Source: Excoecaria cochinchinensis
Taxonomy: Eukaryota > Streptophyta > Magnoliopsida > Malpighiales > Euphorbiaceae
Direction: 5' to 3'
Assembly (NCBI GenBank): GCA_947683425.1
Contig: CANTUQ010000159.1
Location: 6,524,001 to 6,588,000 of the forward strand
Length of the DNA stretch: 64,000 bases
Positions 23,027 to 36,208 of this stretch are shown piece after piece (within the stretch, counting starts at the first letter, position 1; each line of letters opens with the position of its first letter). The notes beneath the pieces were generated by a model. It searched no databases, was not told where the DNA came from, and saw only the letters and a list, made by a program, of their open reading frames with translations. The translations under genes and the position numbers were made by a program.

Positions 23027-24548
23027 CTAAAGTTTAAACTACAGTTTTAAGGGTTTTTGCACTACATGACAAATATTTGAGTTAAAATTGCATTGTATTT
23101 TGGATAATTGCATAATATTGAGTTGTGTATACATGATTAATGATTAATCTACATGATATACATGTTTATAATTTATTTAACATGGACTTGTTCAATATGA
23201 ACTATTTGTTCTTATTACCTCCTGTAATTGATAATTATACATTTAAATGTTCTGAATTGGATCAATATACGGGTATATATGAAATATAAGTTAGTATTTA
23301 ATGAAATTCACATGACATGATACGTAAATTATTGAGTCGTATACTTGATTAAATAATTAATGTACATAACTTACTAGTTTATATGTTACATGAACATAAA
23401 TGGTCTTGAATATGAATTGTTTGTACGTCGGCCTCTAATAATTGATACTGGATGTATTTAAAATGTTTCTGAATTTGATCTAGATACATGTATATGTGAA
23501 ATATGTATTTGTAGTTAGTTGTATTTAATATTTGTAGTTGCTTGTTTTAAATGTGAACAATATATATGTATATGTCTCTGATTTTGATCAATGTACATGA
23601 ATACATGAATTATTGAGTTATATTATTTGAGCCTGAATGGTCATAGTAGTGGATAAGTAAGCGCTTACTTAGGTCAGTGTGTGTGTGCAGCTGCTATATG
23701 ATAAAACGATATATGCGGGTCCATTTGGATCCTTGTTTCGACCATGTTTGGTCTATATGAAAATAAAGCGAGACTTCGGTCTCTATATGGAAAATACATG
23801 TTTGAGACTCATGTCTCTATATGCTTGGGATACTGTGTTCCATCAGTATCCAAATGACCGTATCCACTTCTAGAGAGTATTTCGGACTAATCAGGCTACA
23901 TGTTTATATGTGACAAGTATATCTATATGTTGAGATGTTTATTGACCAAATTAAAGGTATATGTTGTATATGAAATATAGTATAACGTGTGTTTATACAT
24001 CTTGAGTGTATATGTATTTGCAACGGTGAGAAATATGTAGATTTTAATTATGTTTTAATAGTTAATTACTTGTAATGTATGTTTATGGTTGGAATAAGAG
24101 TATAGTTTTGTTGTAAATATTGTATATGCATATATGTTAGTTTGTTTTGTTCCTCCCCACTAAGCGTTATCGCTTAGCACGGGCTTCTTTTCCCGTGCAG
24201 GTGGCGAGTTTGGATTGGAGTCAGGTATCTGCGGGTCGGCCACTAGGAGTCTATTGATGAAGTTATTTGAAGTCTTCCGCTGTAATTTTTGTGTATATGG
24301 CTTGTGTATAGCAAAGTAATCTTTAGTAAAGGAACAGATATTATTTTTGTATATGTATTCGATTACAAGCCTCATTTTGTAAAACAGTATGGATATATGT
24401 TAAATGTAAAAAGGAATTACTATTACATGATTAAAAGTTTCTTTATTTTACATTTGGTTTTAATTTATACATGGAATATGGATTTGTTATATGTGTTTGC
24501 CCGCGTGACACTCTGGCATCCTTCCAACGGGGATGGCGGGGTGTTACA

Positions 24549-25150
24549 GCTTGGTATCAGAGCCCAGGTTTGGTGGTTCTGGGTTATGTTGTGATTGTTT
24601 GAGTGTAGAGTCGAGTCTATACATGAGAGTCAGTTTTGTTTAGTGGCCTAATGCAGATGTCGTTTATGTAAAGTATAGATGGAGTCCGACTCGCGTGAGA
24701 GTAAAGACGAGGCAGTAGTAGATGTGAATTGATAAGAGTTCGAGGTGACACTCTGTATTCCTGTCAGCTATCTTCTTGAAAGCATGTGCACATAAGCATA
24801 GTGAAACATGGGGATGGGAAAAGTACATTATAATAGCTTACATTGCATTTTCGCATCATCTCGCATACATAAATCATTACATGATCATTTCATCCGCATC
24901 CCTCATTTATATGTAAACAGCATCATTGTATGCACTTCACAGAGAGAAGCTGACAGGATATACATCGAGTACTTGATGATTAAAGAGGTATATAGAGTAG
25001 AGTGTAGTGTGTTAAGGAAAGTGTAGAGTGTACATGATTCGATAGTTGTATGGTATAAGTGATAGCGATTCAGAGATTTGTTTAAAGATTTATCTACAAG
25101 TGATTAGCGAGGAAATTTCGAGGACGAAATTTTCTTAAGGGGGAGAGAGT
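24549..25150 (+). other. Element D internal region (PBS, 602-bp core, PPT)
   Basis: Begins with the tRNA-iMet PBS and ends with the PPT at 25137-25149. The middle has no open frame of note except the residual polyprotein end near 25105-25140. Compared with about 5-6 kb in an autonomous chromovirus, nearly all coding DNA is deleted. Confidence 0.85.
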
Positions 25151-28031
25151 TGTCACACCCCACAAGTGGCTTATTTGGAAATTAGAATTTTAATTGGATA
25201 ATTAAGAGCAATTTGGTACTGTAATTGGGAAAGAGGATTAAATTGCAAGTATTAATAAAGTAATTAGATTGTAGAATTTTAGTTTAGTGAGGAGAAGGTA
25301 ATTAGTTAAGGATTATTTGGTAAATTGGAATTAGTGGATTTGTTGAATGGTGTAACTGTGCATGTGTGCCAGGTGGAATGTGTGTGTGCACGTGGAATGA
25401 GAAAAGGGAAGAATGAGAAAAACTCAGTTGGCTGAAAACAAAAAGACTGAAAACTTCCTCTCTTCTTGCTCTCTCTCACGTAAAACCACAGTCCGTTCTT
25501 TCTTTCTTCTGCATGTGGGTGTTCTTTAGTTTTGAGCAAAAGGTTAAAGTTGTTAGAAGCTTCAGAAGCCTCTGAGGATAAAAGAAAGATAAAGGGAAAA
25601 GATAAGATTGTGGATTGAGAAGCTGTGGGCGTTTTTGGGGACTTCATTTCAGGTTTGGGAGAGTCTGTCATTTTCTCGTTTTGGATCTTGATTCCAATTA
25701 TTGTATGTCTGTTATTTATGTGTAATTGGGTAGCAAAATGTATGAGAAATACGATGTGTATGCATGATTACAGTAGAAAAGAAATAACATGAACATGCAA
25801 TGAGATGAATATGTATGAGTTTGAATATGGAAAACCTGGAAAGTTGATATTCTGACATTCTGTTTAATTGTAAAAAAATGTTTTATTTGTGTTATAAGTG
25901 CTGTGAATGTGCTCTGGAGATTTGAAGGTACGTATTCGAATTATGATTGCATGAAAAATGGTTTTAGATAAAGAGGAGTTTTGAATTTTAGACATACTCT
26001 GTTTTCTGGATTTTCTGGTTTTCACGTTTTCTTTCTGGGAATTTTGGAAATCTGTTGGAGAAGAAGAAGAAGTGTGAGAAGAAGATCATGTGACGTGATG
26101 GAGCATCACGCCGTGACCCTCTTCCCTGCAGAAGGTCACGCGACGTGATGGGGCATCACGCCGTGATCCCCTTTCTGAGAAGTTGTGAGCAGTTGGGAGA
26201 AGGAGAAGCAAATTGTGAGTGGAGGGTCACGTGACGTGATGGGGCATCACGCCGTGACCTCCCTCCCTTTGGGAAGTCGCGACGTGATGAAGCATCACGC
26301 CTCACGACCTCTCGCTGGTTTTCCTGCGTGTCACGGGACGAGACCTTGTGATCTCCTTTCCCCTCCTCACAGGCGTCACGAGACGTGACTGGTGGTCACG
26401 CCGTGACTGCCTTGCTTTTTTTGCCTGGCGCTCGCGTGAAGCCTGCGTCACGCGACGTGATGAATGGTCACGGCGTGACCATCCTTCCCTGCTGCCCTGT
26501 TTATAAAAACTAAAGTTTAAACTACAGTTTTAAGGGTTTTTGCACTACATGACAAATATTTGAGTTAAAATTGCATTGTATTTTGGATAATTGCATAATA
26601 TTGAGTTGTGTATACATGATTAATGATTAATCTACATGATATACATGTTTATAATTTATTTAACATGGACTTGTTCAATATGAACTATTTGTTCTTATTA
26701 CCTCCTATAATTGATAATTATACATTTAAATGTTCTGAATTGGATCAATATACGGGTATATATGAAATATAAGTTAGTATTTAATGAAATTCACATGACA
26801 TGATACGTAAATTATTGAGTCGTATACTTGATTAAATAATTAATGTACATAACTTACTAGTTTATATGTTACATGAACATAAATGGTCTTGAATATGAAT
26901 TGTTTGTACGTCGGCCTCTAATAATTGATACTGGATGTATTTAAAATGTTTCTGAATTTGATCTAGATACATGTATATGTGAAATATGTATTTGTAGTTA
27001 GTTGTATTTAATATTTATAGTTGCTTGTTTTAAATGTGAACAATATATATGTATATGTCTCTGATTTTGATCAATGTACATGAATACATGAATTATTGAG
27101 TTATATTATTTGAGCCTGAATGGTCATAGTAGTGGATAAGTAAGCGCTTACTTAGGTCAGTGTGTGTGTGCAGCTGCTATATGATAAAACGATATATGCG
27201 GGTCCATTTGGATCCTTGTTTCGACCATGTTTGGTCTATATGAAAATAAAGCGAGACTTCGGTCTCTATATGGAAAATACATGTTTGAGACTCATGTCTC
27301 TATATGCTTGGGATACTGTGTTCCATCAGTATCCAAATGACCGTATCCACTTCTAGAGAGTATTTCGGACTAATCAGGCTACATGTTTATATGTGACAAG
27401 TATATCTATATGTTGAGATGTTTATTGACCAAATTAAAGGTATATGTTGTATATGAAATATAGTATAACGTGTGTTTATACATCTTGAGTGTATATGTAT
27501 TTGCAACGGTGAGAAATATGTAGATTTTAATTATGTTTTAATAGTTAATTACTTGTAATGTATGTTTATGGTTGGAATAAGAGTATAGTTTTGTTGTAAA
27601 TATTGTATATGCATATATGTTAGTTTGTTTTGTTCCTCCCCACTAAGCGTTATCGCTTAGCACGGGCTTCTTTTCCCGTGCAGGTGGCGAGTTTGGATTG
27701 GAGTCAGGTATCTGCGGGTCGGCCACTAGGAGTCTATTGATGAAGTTATTTGAAGTCTTCCGCTGTAATTTTTGTGTATATGGCTTGTGTATAGGTAAGT
27801 AATCTTTAGTAAAGGAACAGATATTATTTTTGTATATGTATTCGATTACAAGCCTCATTTTGTAAAACAGTATGGATATATGTTAAATGTAAAAAGGAAT
27901 TACTATTACATGATTAAAAGTTTCTTTATTTTACATTTGGTTTTAATTTATACATGGAATATGGATTTGTTATATGTGTTTGCCCGCGTGACACTCTGGC
28001 ATCCTTCCAACGGGGATGGCGGGGTGTTACA
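25151..28031 (+). repeat. Element D 3' LTR
   Basis: Nearly identical to the 5' LTR; lacks 4 bp near 25857 and differs at about ten positions. Confidence 0.95.
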
Positions 28032-28036
28032 CGGAG

Positions 28037-29340
28037 TTTGTGAGATGCAGTGCTCTCTGACTACAACCTCTGTTTGCGATCTGTTCTATCACTGGCGCCC
28101 CGCTAACCTTGTATCGGTCTGCACGGTGGCTGGTCTGTACCGCTAGCCTCGTCTCGGCTTGCACGGTGTGAGGTGTAGTTTCTCTAACTCTAACCTCAAT
28201 CTGTGGTCTATTCTACCACGATTGTTCCGCTAGCCTCGTCCCAGCTTGCACGGAGTTTGCGAGATGTAGTACTCTCTGACTACAGCCTCAAGGTGAAGAG
28301 CAGTGTTCTCTAACTGCAACTTCGGTTGGTGAGAAGCGGTGTTTTCTAACCATAGTCTCGAGGTGAAGAGCAGTGTTCTCTAACTACAACTTTGGCTTCT
28401 GCTGGCCTCGTCTCGGCTCGCGCAGTGTTGAGGAGATGTAGCACTCTCTGACTACAAACTCGATGTGAAGAGCAGTGTTTCTCTAATCGCAGCTTCTGCT
28501 TTTGCTGGCCTCATCTCGGGTCGCGCAGTGTTGAGGAGATGTAGCACTCTCTGACTACAAACTCGATGTGAAGAGTAGTGTTTCTCTAACCGCAGCTTTG
28601 ATTGGTGAGAAGCGGTACTCTCTGACCATAGTCTCAAGGTGAAGAGTAGTATTCTCTAACTATAACTTCGATTGTTGAGAAGCGGTACTCTCTGACCACA
28701 GTCTCTGCTTGTTGGCATTCTCTGGCTAACCCCCCATCCGGCTAGTATAAAGTATTGTCTGCTAACCTCCATTCGGCTGCAAGGTGTGTAGCATTCTCTG
28801 GCTGCCTCGTGAACTGTGAGATATAGCACTCTCTAGCTACAATCTCGGTGTGAAGAGCAGTGTTCTCTAACTGCAACTTCGATTGTGAAGTTCCCTTACT
28901 AACCCCCATCCGATCTTCAAGGTGCGTAGCACTCTCTGGCTACTGCGTGAACTGTGAGATGTAGCGCTCTCTGGCTACAATCCCGATGTGAAGAGCAGTG
29001 TTCTCTAACTGCAACTTCGATTGGTGAAGTTCCCTTGTTAACCCCCATCCGATCTTCAAGGTGCATAGCACTCTCTGGCTGCCGTGTGAACTGTGAGATG
29101 TAGCACTGTCTGGCTACAATCCCGGTGTGAAGAGCAGTGGTCTCTAACTGCAACTTCGATTGGTGAAGTTCCCTTGTTAACCCCCATCCGATATTCAAGG
29201 TGCGTAGCACTCTCTGGCTACTGCGTGAACTGTGAGATGTAGCGCTCTCTGGCTACAATCCCGGTGTGAAGAGCAGTGTTCTCTAACTGCAACTTTGATT
29301 TGTGAGAAGCGGTACTCTCTGACCACAATCTCGATTGCGA
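28037..29340. repeat. Complex tandem array in the 3' UTR of element C
   Basis: Degenerate units built from GTGAAGAGCAGTGTTCTCTA, GAGATGTAGCACTCTCT and CGTCTCGGCT-type segments. The right part (28850-29270) is regular, with a higher-order period of about 138 bp (GTGAAGAGCAGTG at about 28852, 28988, 29126 and 29266). A reverse-oriented relative lies in the 3' UTR of B at 53040-53560. Confidence 0.85.
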
Positions 29341-29469
29341 TCTGCTATATCGCTGATGTTTATCTTGAACTTTCTTTTTTTTCTGCGAAAAAAGGAAAAT
29401 GCAAATTTGTAGGGTAAATTGTAAAAGATACACGTACCTGTGGCAGCACTTGCCTGTTGGGTTTGTTAT

Positions 29470-29800
29470 CAGTTGATGCTCACCGAGAGGCTTTGATGCT
29501 CACCGAGAGGCTTTGATGCTCATTGGGAGGTTTTGATGCTCAGGCTTTGATGCTTACTGGGAGACTTTGATGCTCATTGGGAGGCTTTGATACTCATTGG
29601 GAGGCTTTGATACTCACTGGTTTTGATGCTCAGGCTTTGATGCTTACTGAGAGACTTTGATGCTCATTGGGAGGTTTTGATGCTCAGGCTTTGATGCTTA
29701 CTGAGAGACTTTGATGCTCATTGGGAGGTTTTGATGCTCAAGCTTTGATGCTTACTGAGAGGTTTGATGCTCACTGGGAGGTTTTTGATGCTCCTTGAAA
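29470..29800. repeat. Short tandem array, unit about 20 bp, in element C
   Basis: Repeats of TTTGATGCTCAYTGGGAGG with variants; about sixteen copies. It lies next to the longer array but is unrelated to it in sequence. Confidence 0.8.
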
Positions 29801-30999
29801 AATCTAGAAAAGCGTCGTCTTGCTTTATGGACTCTGACCCACAATCTTCTGACCCGTATGCATCTTTGCCCCCGGACTTGGGTTGACTTGAGAATTGCCT
29901 CTTCGGAGGACTTGAGAATTACCTCTTAAGAGGATTTGGAAAGTTTGATTCCTCTGAGGACTTAAAGATTTTGCCTCCTCAGAGGATTTTTGGAAAAGTC
30001 AGCTTGTCTATGTGGGACTGATGTATACTATGTAGTGTGCGTTGGACACCATGTATGCATGGAATGCATGTGAAAGGCTATGCTTTTATGAAATGACATG
30101 CAAAGGACTATGATCCTGAAATGCTTATGCGCATGTCATAGATGCCAATGGCTTATATCCATGTGGAAGATTATGGAACATGTGCTAAGAATCGTTATTC
30201 TAACATATGATCATGAATGAGAAAGACATGCAAAAGTTCATGCATGATAAATATATACAAGGGGATTATGTATGCAAACTATGTGCAAATGACCATGCAT
30301 ACAAATGATCATGCATGTGGTAAAGAGTTATTCATCGGCATAGATGTAAAAAATCATATGCAAAGACAGGTGGGATATGTTATATACATGAAAGCTATGT
30401 AAGGAATTGGGTGTGTGCGATGTGTGCACATACAACTATGGGTATGAAACATATGTAGGAAAAATCATATATATGTGTATTGAATGCATGCAAAAAATGT
30501 GGATGCAAGATGCTGGCAAAGGATACGCCCATAAAGAGCCACATTCGTCAAAAGCACTTATGAAATATATTCGCTAAAGCTCTTATGCCAAAAGACATGC
30601 ACCAAGAATTGTACATGTAAAACTATTTATTGAGAATATTTGCTACAATTATGTGTAAAAACATTTGCAAAAAGCATATGTACAAGGGATGTTGCTGAGA
30701 GTGTACGCGAAGTATCATTTTCATGGGTAGTGATAAAAAATACCCCAAGATTGTAAAATGAGTGCAACCTATTAGGTACCTCAAACTCGAGTTTCTATCT
30801 GCCTTTGAGCATACTGAATGAACCACATTCTCAACAGATTCAATCTCAGCAAAAGAATTCGGGAGTCATTCCCAATGAAGGGCAAGAAGATAAATGTGTA
30901 GACATCAAGGTTTACTAAACCAACATGTAAATACGAGACATACCACGCAATCTCTATGTGTATGTGCAAAAGGCCAAAACAAGATTTTTTATTTTTCAA
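29801..30999 (-). other. Non-coding interior of element C
   Basis: A few GGACTTGAGAATT repeats at 29890-29990, then AT-rich sequence dense in ATGCAT/GCATG steps. No gene. Confidence 0.6.
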
Positions 31000-32095
31000 T
31001 AGCAAATTCTAGATGCAATGTCGAGGACAAGACTCAACTCGAATGCATAAATACACTCATGGCTTCTCGCTTGAAGCTCAAGAAACACCATATGCCTCTT
31101 CCTACGTACCAAACCTTATCAGAAGGTCATCTCCGCTAATTAGATAAGGCCAAACCAAGAATCAAGAGGTCTTACTTTGGTTGTAACGTTAGGCTTAGGT
31201 AATTGGCTATCAAAGGAGAATCAGGTCGCTAGAGAAAAACAGCCGCAGCGTTCATTTGGTTGATGGAAGGACCATTCCCAACCCCAATTGTATACTGTCT
31301 AGATATTCTTGGATTTGAATTTGGTAACACTCTGACTTATCAAGCTCAACATAACAATTTAGTTAAAAAGATAACCACCAAACTCGTCAAGGGGTACTAT
31401 CTTGGGCCCTACCATTTTTCTTCTTATTTTTTCTTTTTTTTTTTCTTCTTTTTCTTCAATTTCGATTTTTTTTGCTTCTTTTTTTTTCCTTTCTTTTTTT
31501 TTTGTTTTTCTCTTCGCAAGCTCATGTCTCTAACTACACAAAAAGTTTATCGATGATTCAAACCCCTTTCCAGAAGTGTGGCCCAAAAATTATCGATAAT
31601 TGAAAATTTTTCTCAAGGGGTAAACCCATCCTTATCAGGGTGATTATTGGTAGCTCAAAGAATTATCAAAAATTGAGGCTCTTTTCCCCAAAGTGTAAAT
31701 CCATTTTCATCGGGGCAACTTTTGATGATTAAAATTTTCCTCTCGAAGTGTAAACCCCCTTTTATCGGAGCAAGTTTTGATAGCTCAAAGAAATGTCATA
31801 ATGTACATCCATCCTTACTAGAGCGGCCATTTTTCTAAGGAGAAGCCAAAATCATTTTAGGCGAAGGGTGGTTTTAATGTGTGTAACAATAAAATCGGTA
31901 CGCATTTAGCATACCAAAATAAAGGCTCAACGGACTAGCAAGCGATTTTGAAATGAGGGTAGGAAATGGTCATTTAGAGAGTTATACAAAGAAATGGTGC
32001 CTAAATCATTTTCTAGATTCAGCCTTATCCAGGAGTCGCTTTGACGGGTAATCAGAAAGGTTCTAGTGCTCTTAGCGAGTTTTTATCCAATCCCC
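31000..32095 (-). repeat. Block shared by elements A, C and I in place of pol
   Basis: Aligns with A (about 2330-3140) and I (about 56580-57440). Shared landmarks are AAGCTCAAGAAACACCATAT, CAAGAATCAAGAGGTCTTAC, GAGCGGCCATTTT and GGTAATCAGAAAGGTTCTAG. C has an extra internal duplication (about 31560-31780) of the TCATCGGGGCAA-type segment. No protein-like frame is conserved between the copies, so it appears to be non-coding. Confidence 0.75.
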
Positions 32096-33635
32096 TAATT
32101 GCAATTAGTTTTTCAGTTTTGTTTTCAAAAACGGGCCAAAAGTGTTCGACATTAGAAATGACATGGTATAGCCAAATATCTTCACGTGATCCATCTCTTA
32201 AAGACCAAACATATATACCCCTTACTTAATTCAAAGTGGAATGAAACTCAGATTTCTAGAGTTAAGATCAAATCCATTCATAGTTGAGAACTAATTAGGC
32301 AGAGTCAAACCTTAAATCAGAGGTACCTCAAGAGGGTGCAAACATGCTAGCGTTTTAGGGTATGGCTTAACACAAAAAATTTTGATTCTATCGAAATGTA
32401 TATACACAAAAATCGTTTAAGCAAATAGAAAATTTTTTTAACATTTTTTTTCTTTTTTTTTGTAAAAAATATGTGCAAACTATGCATTAGAAAACATGTA
32501 TATGGAATGGCGTATGCAATAGTGTCGTGTATGCGTGTAAGGAATTATATGTGCGAAATATGTGTAAAAACATTTTGTATAAAAATGCATACATGAAATA
32601 TGTGCAAAGATGTATGAGTGTAAAATATTAATAAAAAATTATAAGTGAGTGTGAATGTGTGAACAATGCATGACAAACGACGTGCATGCATAAATTTGCA
32701 ATGTACATGTATACGATGAAAGCATGAGTACAACCTATGGCACAGTATGGGGATGAATGTTCATGACATATGGTACATGTGAACATGGCATGATTTAGAC
32801 AAGATACGAATACATGATGTAAGGTGAAGACGACCTAGCATGGTAATGTGCACCAATGAGTCGCGAGAAATGGCAAAACTCACATACATAAAAGTGCAAA
32901 ATATATACAAATAATGCACATGAGATGGGACAAAAGTGGTTGCAAGAAATGAATAGGTTTACAAAACATGTGTATTTACATGGTATGCCTACAAAAACAT
33001 GGTATGGTATATACAGTGACTAACATGCATGATGCAAGATTCATATGTGCATGGCATAACGCCTGCATGATAATGCACGTTCATAATATGGAACGCAATG
33101 TGAAAGATGCAAGATGTCTGTAGTGCATGATATGTATAATGACCGACTTAATGATATATGCTAATATGTGTACTCTATGATATGCAGCGGTATGTGTGTG
33201 CCCTAGCACACAATGTTTATGCACATATGCAATGTGAGTATGTTGATATGTACATCCTATGATACATTATGAATGCATTATTTTGATTTGATTTTTTTTT
33301 ATTTTTTTTATTTTTATGCATGTCATGGTGGTAGTATGCCTATGTGTGCTATGATGCATGTCGATATGTACCTTCAGGGACGTATACCGTATGTACTAGC
33401 TATGGTGCATGATGGATGTTATGGATGTCATAATATTAGTGTGAGTCGTGACAAGCACTGCTATGTATGTATATGCAAGACAAATACATGTTATGTTCAT
33501 ATTCACAAATTATAATACAAGCAATTTTATATACAGAATGCACAGGTTCTATAATTGAATGGAAAGAATTATACATGAGACAAAATGCATGAGTTTTATT
33601 TACATTGTTCATGAAAGAAATAATGCACGAGCGCG
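32096..33635 (-). other. ATG/CAT-rich stretch in element C where gag would lie
   Basis: About 1.5 kb with very frequent ATG, CATG and TGCATG motifs and no long open frame. Element A has gag in the corresponding place. No similarity to gag is visible in any frame. Confidence 0.6.
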
Positions 33636-34327
33636 AATACACATACAAAAAGAGAATTCCTCCCAACCTTATTGCCCCCACACACGAGGTCGTGCGGTCT
33701 CTGTCCTAGGCGAGCTTAGCCCATGGGTCAATCGGGGACCCGATGGACGCGTATGGTGCACGGTGAAAAAATCGGCAGCATAACCTCCCTTAAGTAATGC
33801 ACAAGCGCATGGATTATGATCATCATGTATTTAGGCAGTCCAAATAAATTAACATGGGCCTATCGGGGCATGGAATCCTTTGATTAAGTGATCAGTCAAA
33901 TTATTTGGATTTGTCCAATACATATTGATCCATATAACAAGCAAGGTATTATGGTTCATACCACCTAGGGAAAGTAGCTACGGCCATTATATGAGCTTTA
34001 GACAAGGGAGATGTTACTTTAGGGCTACCCAAGCATGGTCCCTGCCAACAGGCCTAGCTCATCACGAGCGTAACGACTGATCGGGTCACCATTTGATATA
34101 CCTTGATGGTACGAGACTTGGGCCGGTGATTATCCTTAACACTTCCCTAAATTGAGTGAAAATAGGGTCGTGCTTCGGGAACGCACCGGGGCTAATAGAG
34201 GGACCAAACTAGCATATTCTAAAGCTCTAATGGGATGCAATGCAGTTTTAAAAGAAGGTCAAATTTTTAAACTAAAACTTTATTATAAATTTTAATCAAC
34301 GTACTTTCAAATCGAAGTCTTGAGTAT
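33636..34327 (-). other. 5' leader of element C
   Basis: Conserved with the leader of A (5130-5800), including CCCACACACGAGG and CGATCGGGTCACCATTTGAT. See A for the inferred RNA role. Confidence 0.7.
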
Positions 34328-34348
34328 TGTCCCCAATGGAGTCGCCAC
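34328..34348 (-). other. Primer-binding site of element C
   Basis: The minus strand reads GTGGCGACTCCATTGGGGAC directly after the LTR, close to the Tat/Ogre-type site. Confidence 0.75.
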
Positions 34349-35846
34349 TGTGACGGGCGCCAGACCCCGCGGCCGCCCCTCTGACCGCCCGCTTGACGGT
34401 GATCGGGCAATTGAGGATCCGCTTGCAACTTGTAAAGATATTTACAAGTGCATCTATTTTGGGCAACTAGGAGGTTTCATGGAGTCGCCACCCAATAGAA
34501 CATTGGGAAAGTTTCTCTCGCCTCAGAGAGCCTAAGACTGCGTTTAGTATCCATTTTGGGCCAACTAAAGGGGTCTTGGAGGGTAAACCTCTCGCCCTAA
34601 GGAGCCTAGGATTCATTGATTAAGTCTTTTGATGGGACACAAGAGTTGTCTTGGAGATCCCATCGAAACGGGTCTCTCGCCTTGTTGAGCCCAAAGACCA
34701 GAGATAGATTCGGGACTTCTCATTTATTCATACTTTGATTAATTTTACAATTAAGTTTTGAATTTATTATTTCACCATCTTTCCATTCGATGCAATCAAT
34801 TAAAAGGCGCAATCATTCATGTCAAAAGCATTAATAAATAAAGCATTATTAAAATAAAATATCCAAAATTAAGTTACAACAAAAATAGGGGCGAAATACA
34901 ATGCCCATTGTAAATAAGGTATAAAACAAGCATAAATCGGGATGTTCATTTAGACGGGAACATTGGTTCCCAATTACTTATTTTATAAAGTTTAGAATTC
35001 TCAAATCAATTTAAACCTTTTGGCTCGAGATGAAAATGAGGACATTGGTCCAGTTTTATTAACCAATATTTTATTTGGTAGAAAACATTTGTGTGGTGGT
35101 TCTTTTTAAGAGCGGTCGAAAATCGTTTTATTATTACAAAGCACAGTCGAATAAAAAGAATAGAATAATAATTACATAATCCAAATAATAAATAATAAAT
35201 TCATCATAATTTACCTGTCCCGACCATACTTTTTAGAAAAACCACATGCCTCCCGCATTGCAGTCAAAATAGAAAAATGATATTGGTTAATCATGAATAA
35301 ATAAACAATTGAATAAATAAATAAATGAATGGATGATTGAATAAAGTAAATTGGCAAAAATGAATAATTGAATAAAGTAATTGAGAAAAATGAATGAGAT
35401 TGATAATGGATTAAATTAAATGATAAGTAAATGAATAAATAATTACATAAATAATTGAATGAAATAAATTGAGAATTAATGAATATAAAAGCACAAATGA
35501 CAATTAAAATGATTAATGCCAATAAAAATAATAATGCTAATAATAATATCATAATAATAATAATAATAATAAACATAAAATAATGATAGTAATTATGAAT
35601 GGATAAAATAATAATATACTAATAACAATAATAGCTATAAAATGTATTAGACATAAAATTAATATTAGTAAAATAATAATATAAAAACAGAAAGTTAAAT
35701 AAGAATAAATAAATATAATAATTAGAATATTAGTAATAATAATAATAATAGTAATAATATAATATAACAACAATAGCCACAACAATAATCATAATAATAA
35801 TATTAGCAATAATAATATAGTAATAATAATAAATAATCATAAAATA

Positions 35847-35935
<89 letters not shown>

Positions 35936-36024
35936 CAACAACAATATTAATATAACTCAATAATACTAATAATAAATAAATAAAAAAGATAATAATATTA
36001 ATAATATTAATAAACAGAAAATAA

Positions 36025-36065
<41 letters not shown>

Positions 36066-36159
36066 TAATAATAATAATAATAATTATAATAAAAACAGAA
36101 AATTAAATAAATAATAATATTAATATTAATATTAATAATAAAAATTCAGAAATTAAATA

Positions 36160-36208
<49 letters not shown>

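Larger units (their letters stand above)
21664..24548 (+). repeat. Element D 5' LTR
   Basis: TGTCACACCCC to GGGTGTTACA. It carries six TCACG...CGTGA inverted-repeat units at 22605-23001, directly followed by GTTTATAAAAAC. Small open frames inside it are identical or nearly so in both LTRs only because the LTRs are recent copies. Confidence 0.95.
21664..28031 (+). mobile_element. Element D: young non-autonomous chromovirus-type retrotransposon
   Basis: Two LTRs (21664-24548, 2885 bp; 25151-28031, 2881 bp) flank only 602 bp of interior. The TSD CGGAG is perfect (21659-21663 and 28032-28036). The PBS TGGTATCAGAGC (24552-24563) matches initiator tRNA-Met. The PPT AAGGGGGAGAGAG ends just before the second LTR. 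The interior near the PPT still reads like the end of a Del/Tekay polyprotein (translation FEDEIFLKG). I see about ten substitutions and one 4-bp indel between the LTRs, about 0.35 percent. There is no gag or pol, so it needed a helper. Orientation is opposite to its host C. Confidence 0.95.

Noticed and set aside
21664..28031. Segmental tandem duplication of about 3.5 kb
   Set aside because: The two copies begin TG and end CA, are bounded by a 5-bp TSD, and enclose a tRNA-iMet PBS and a PPT, so they are LTRs.
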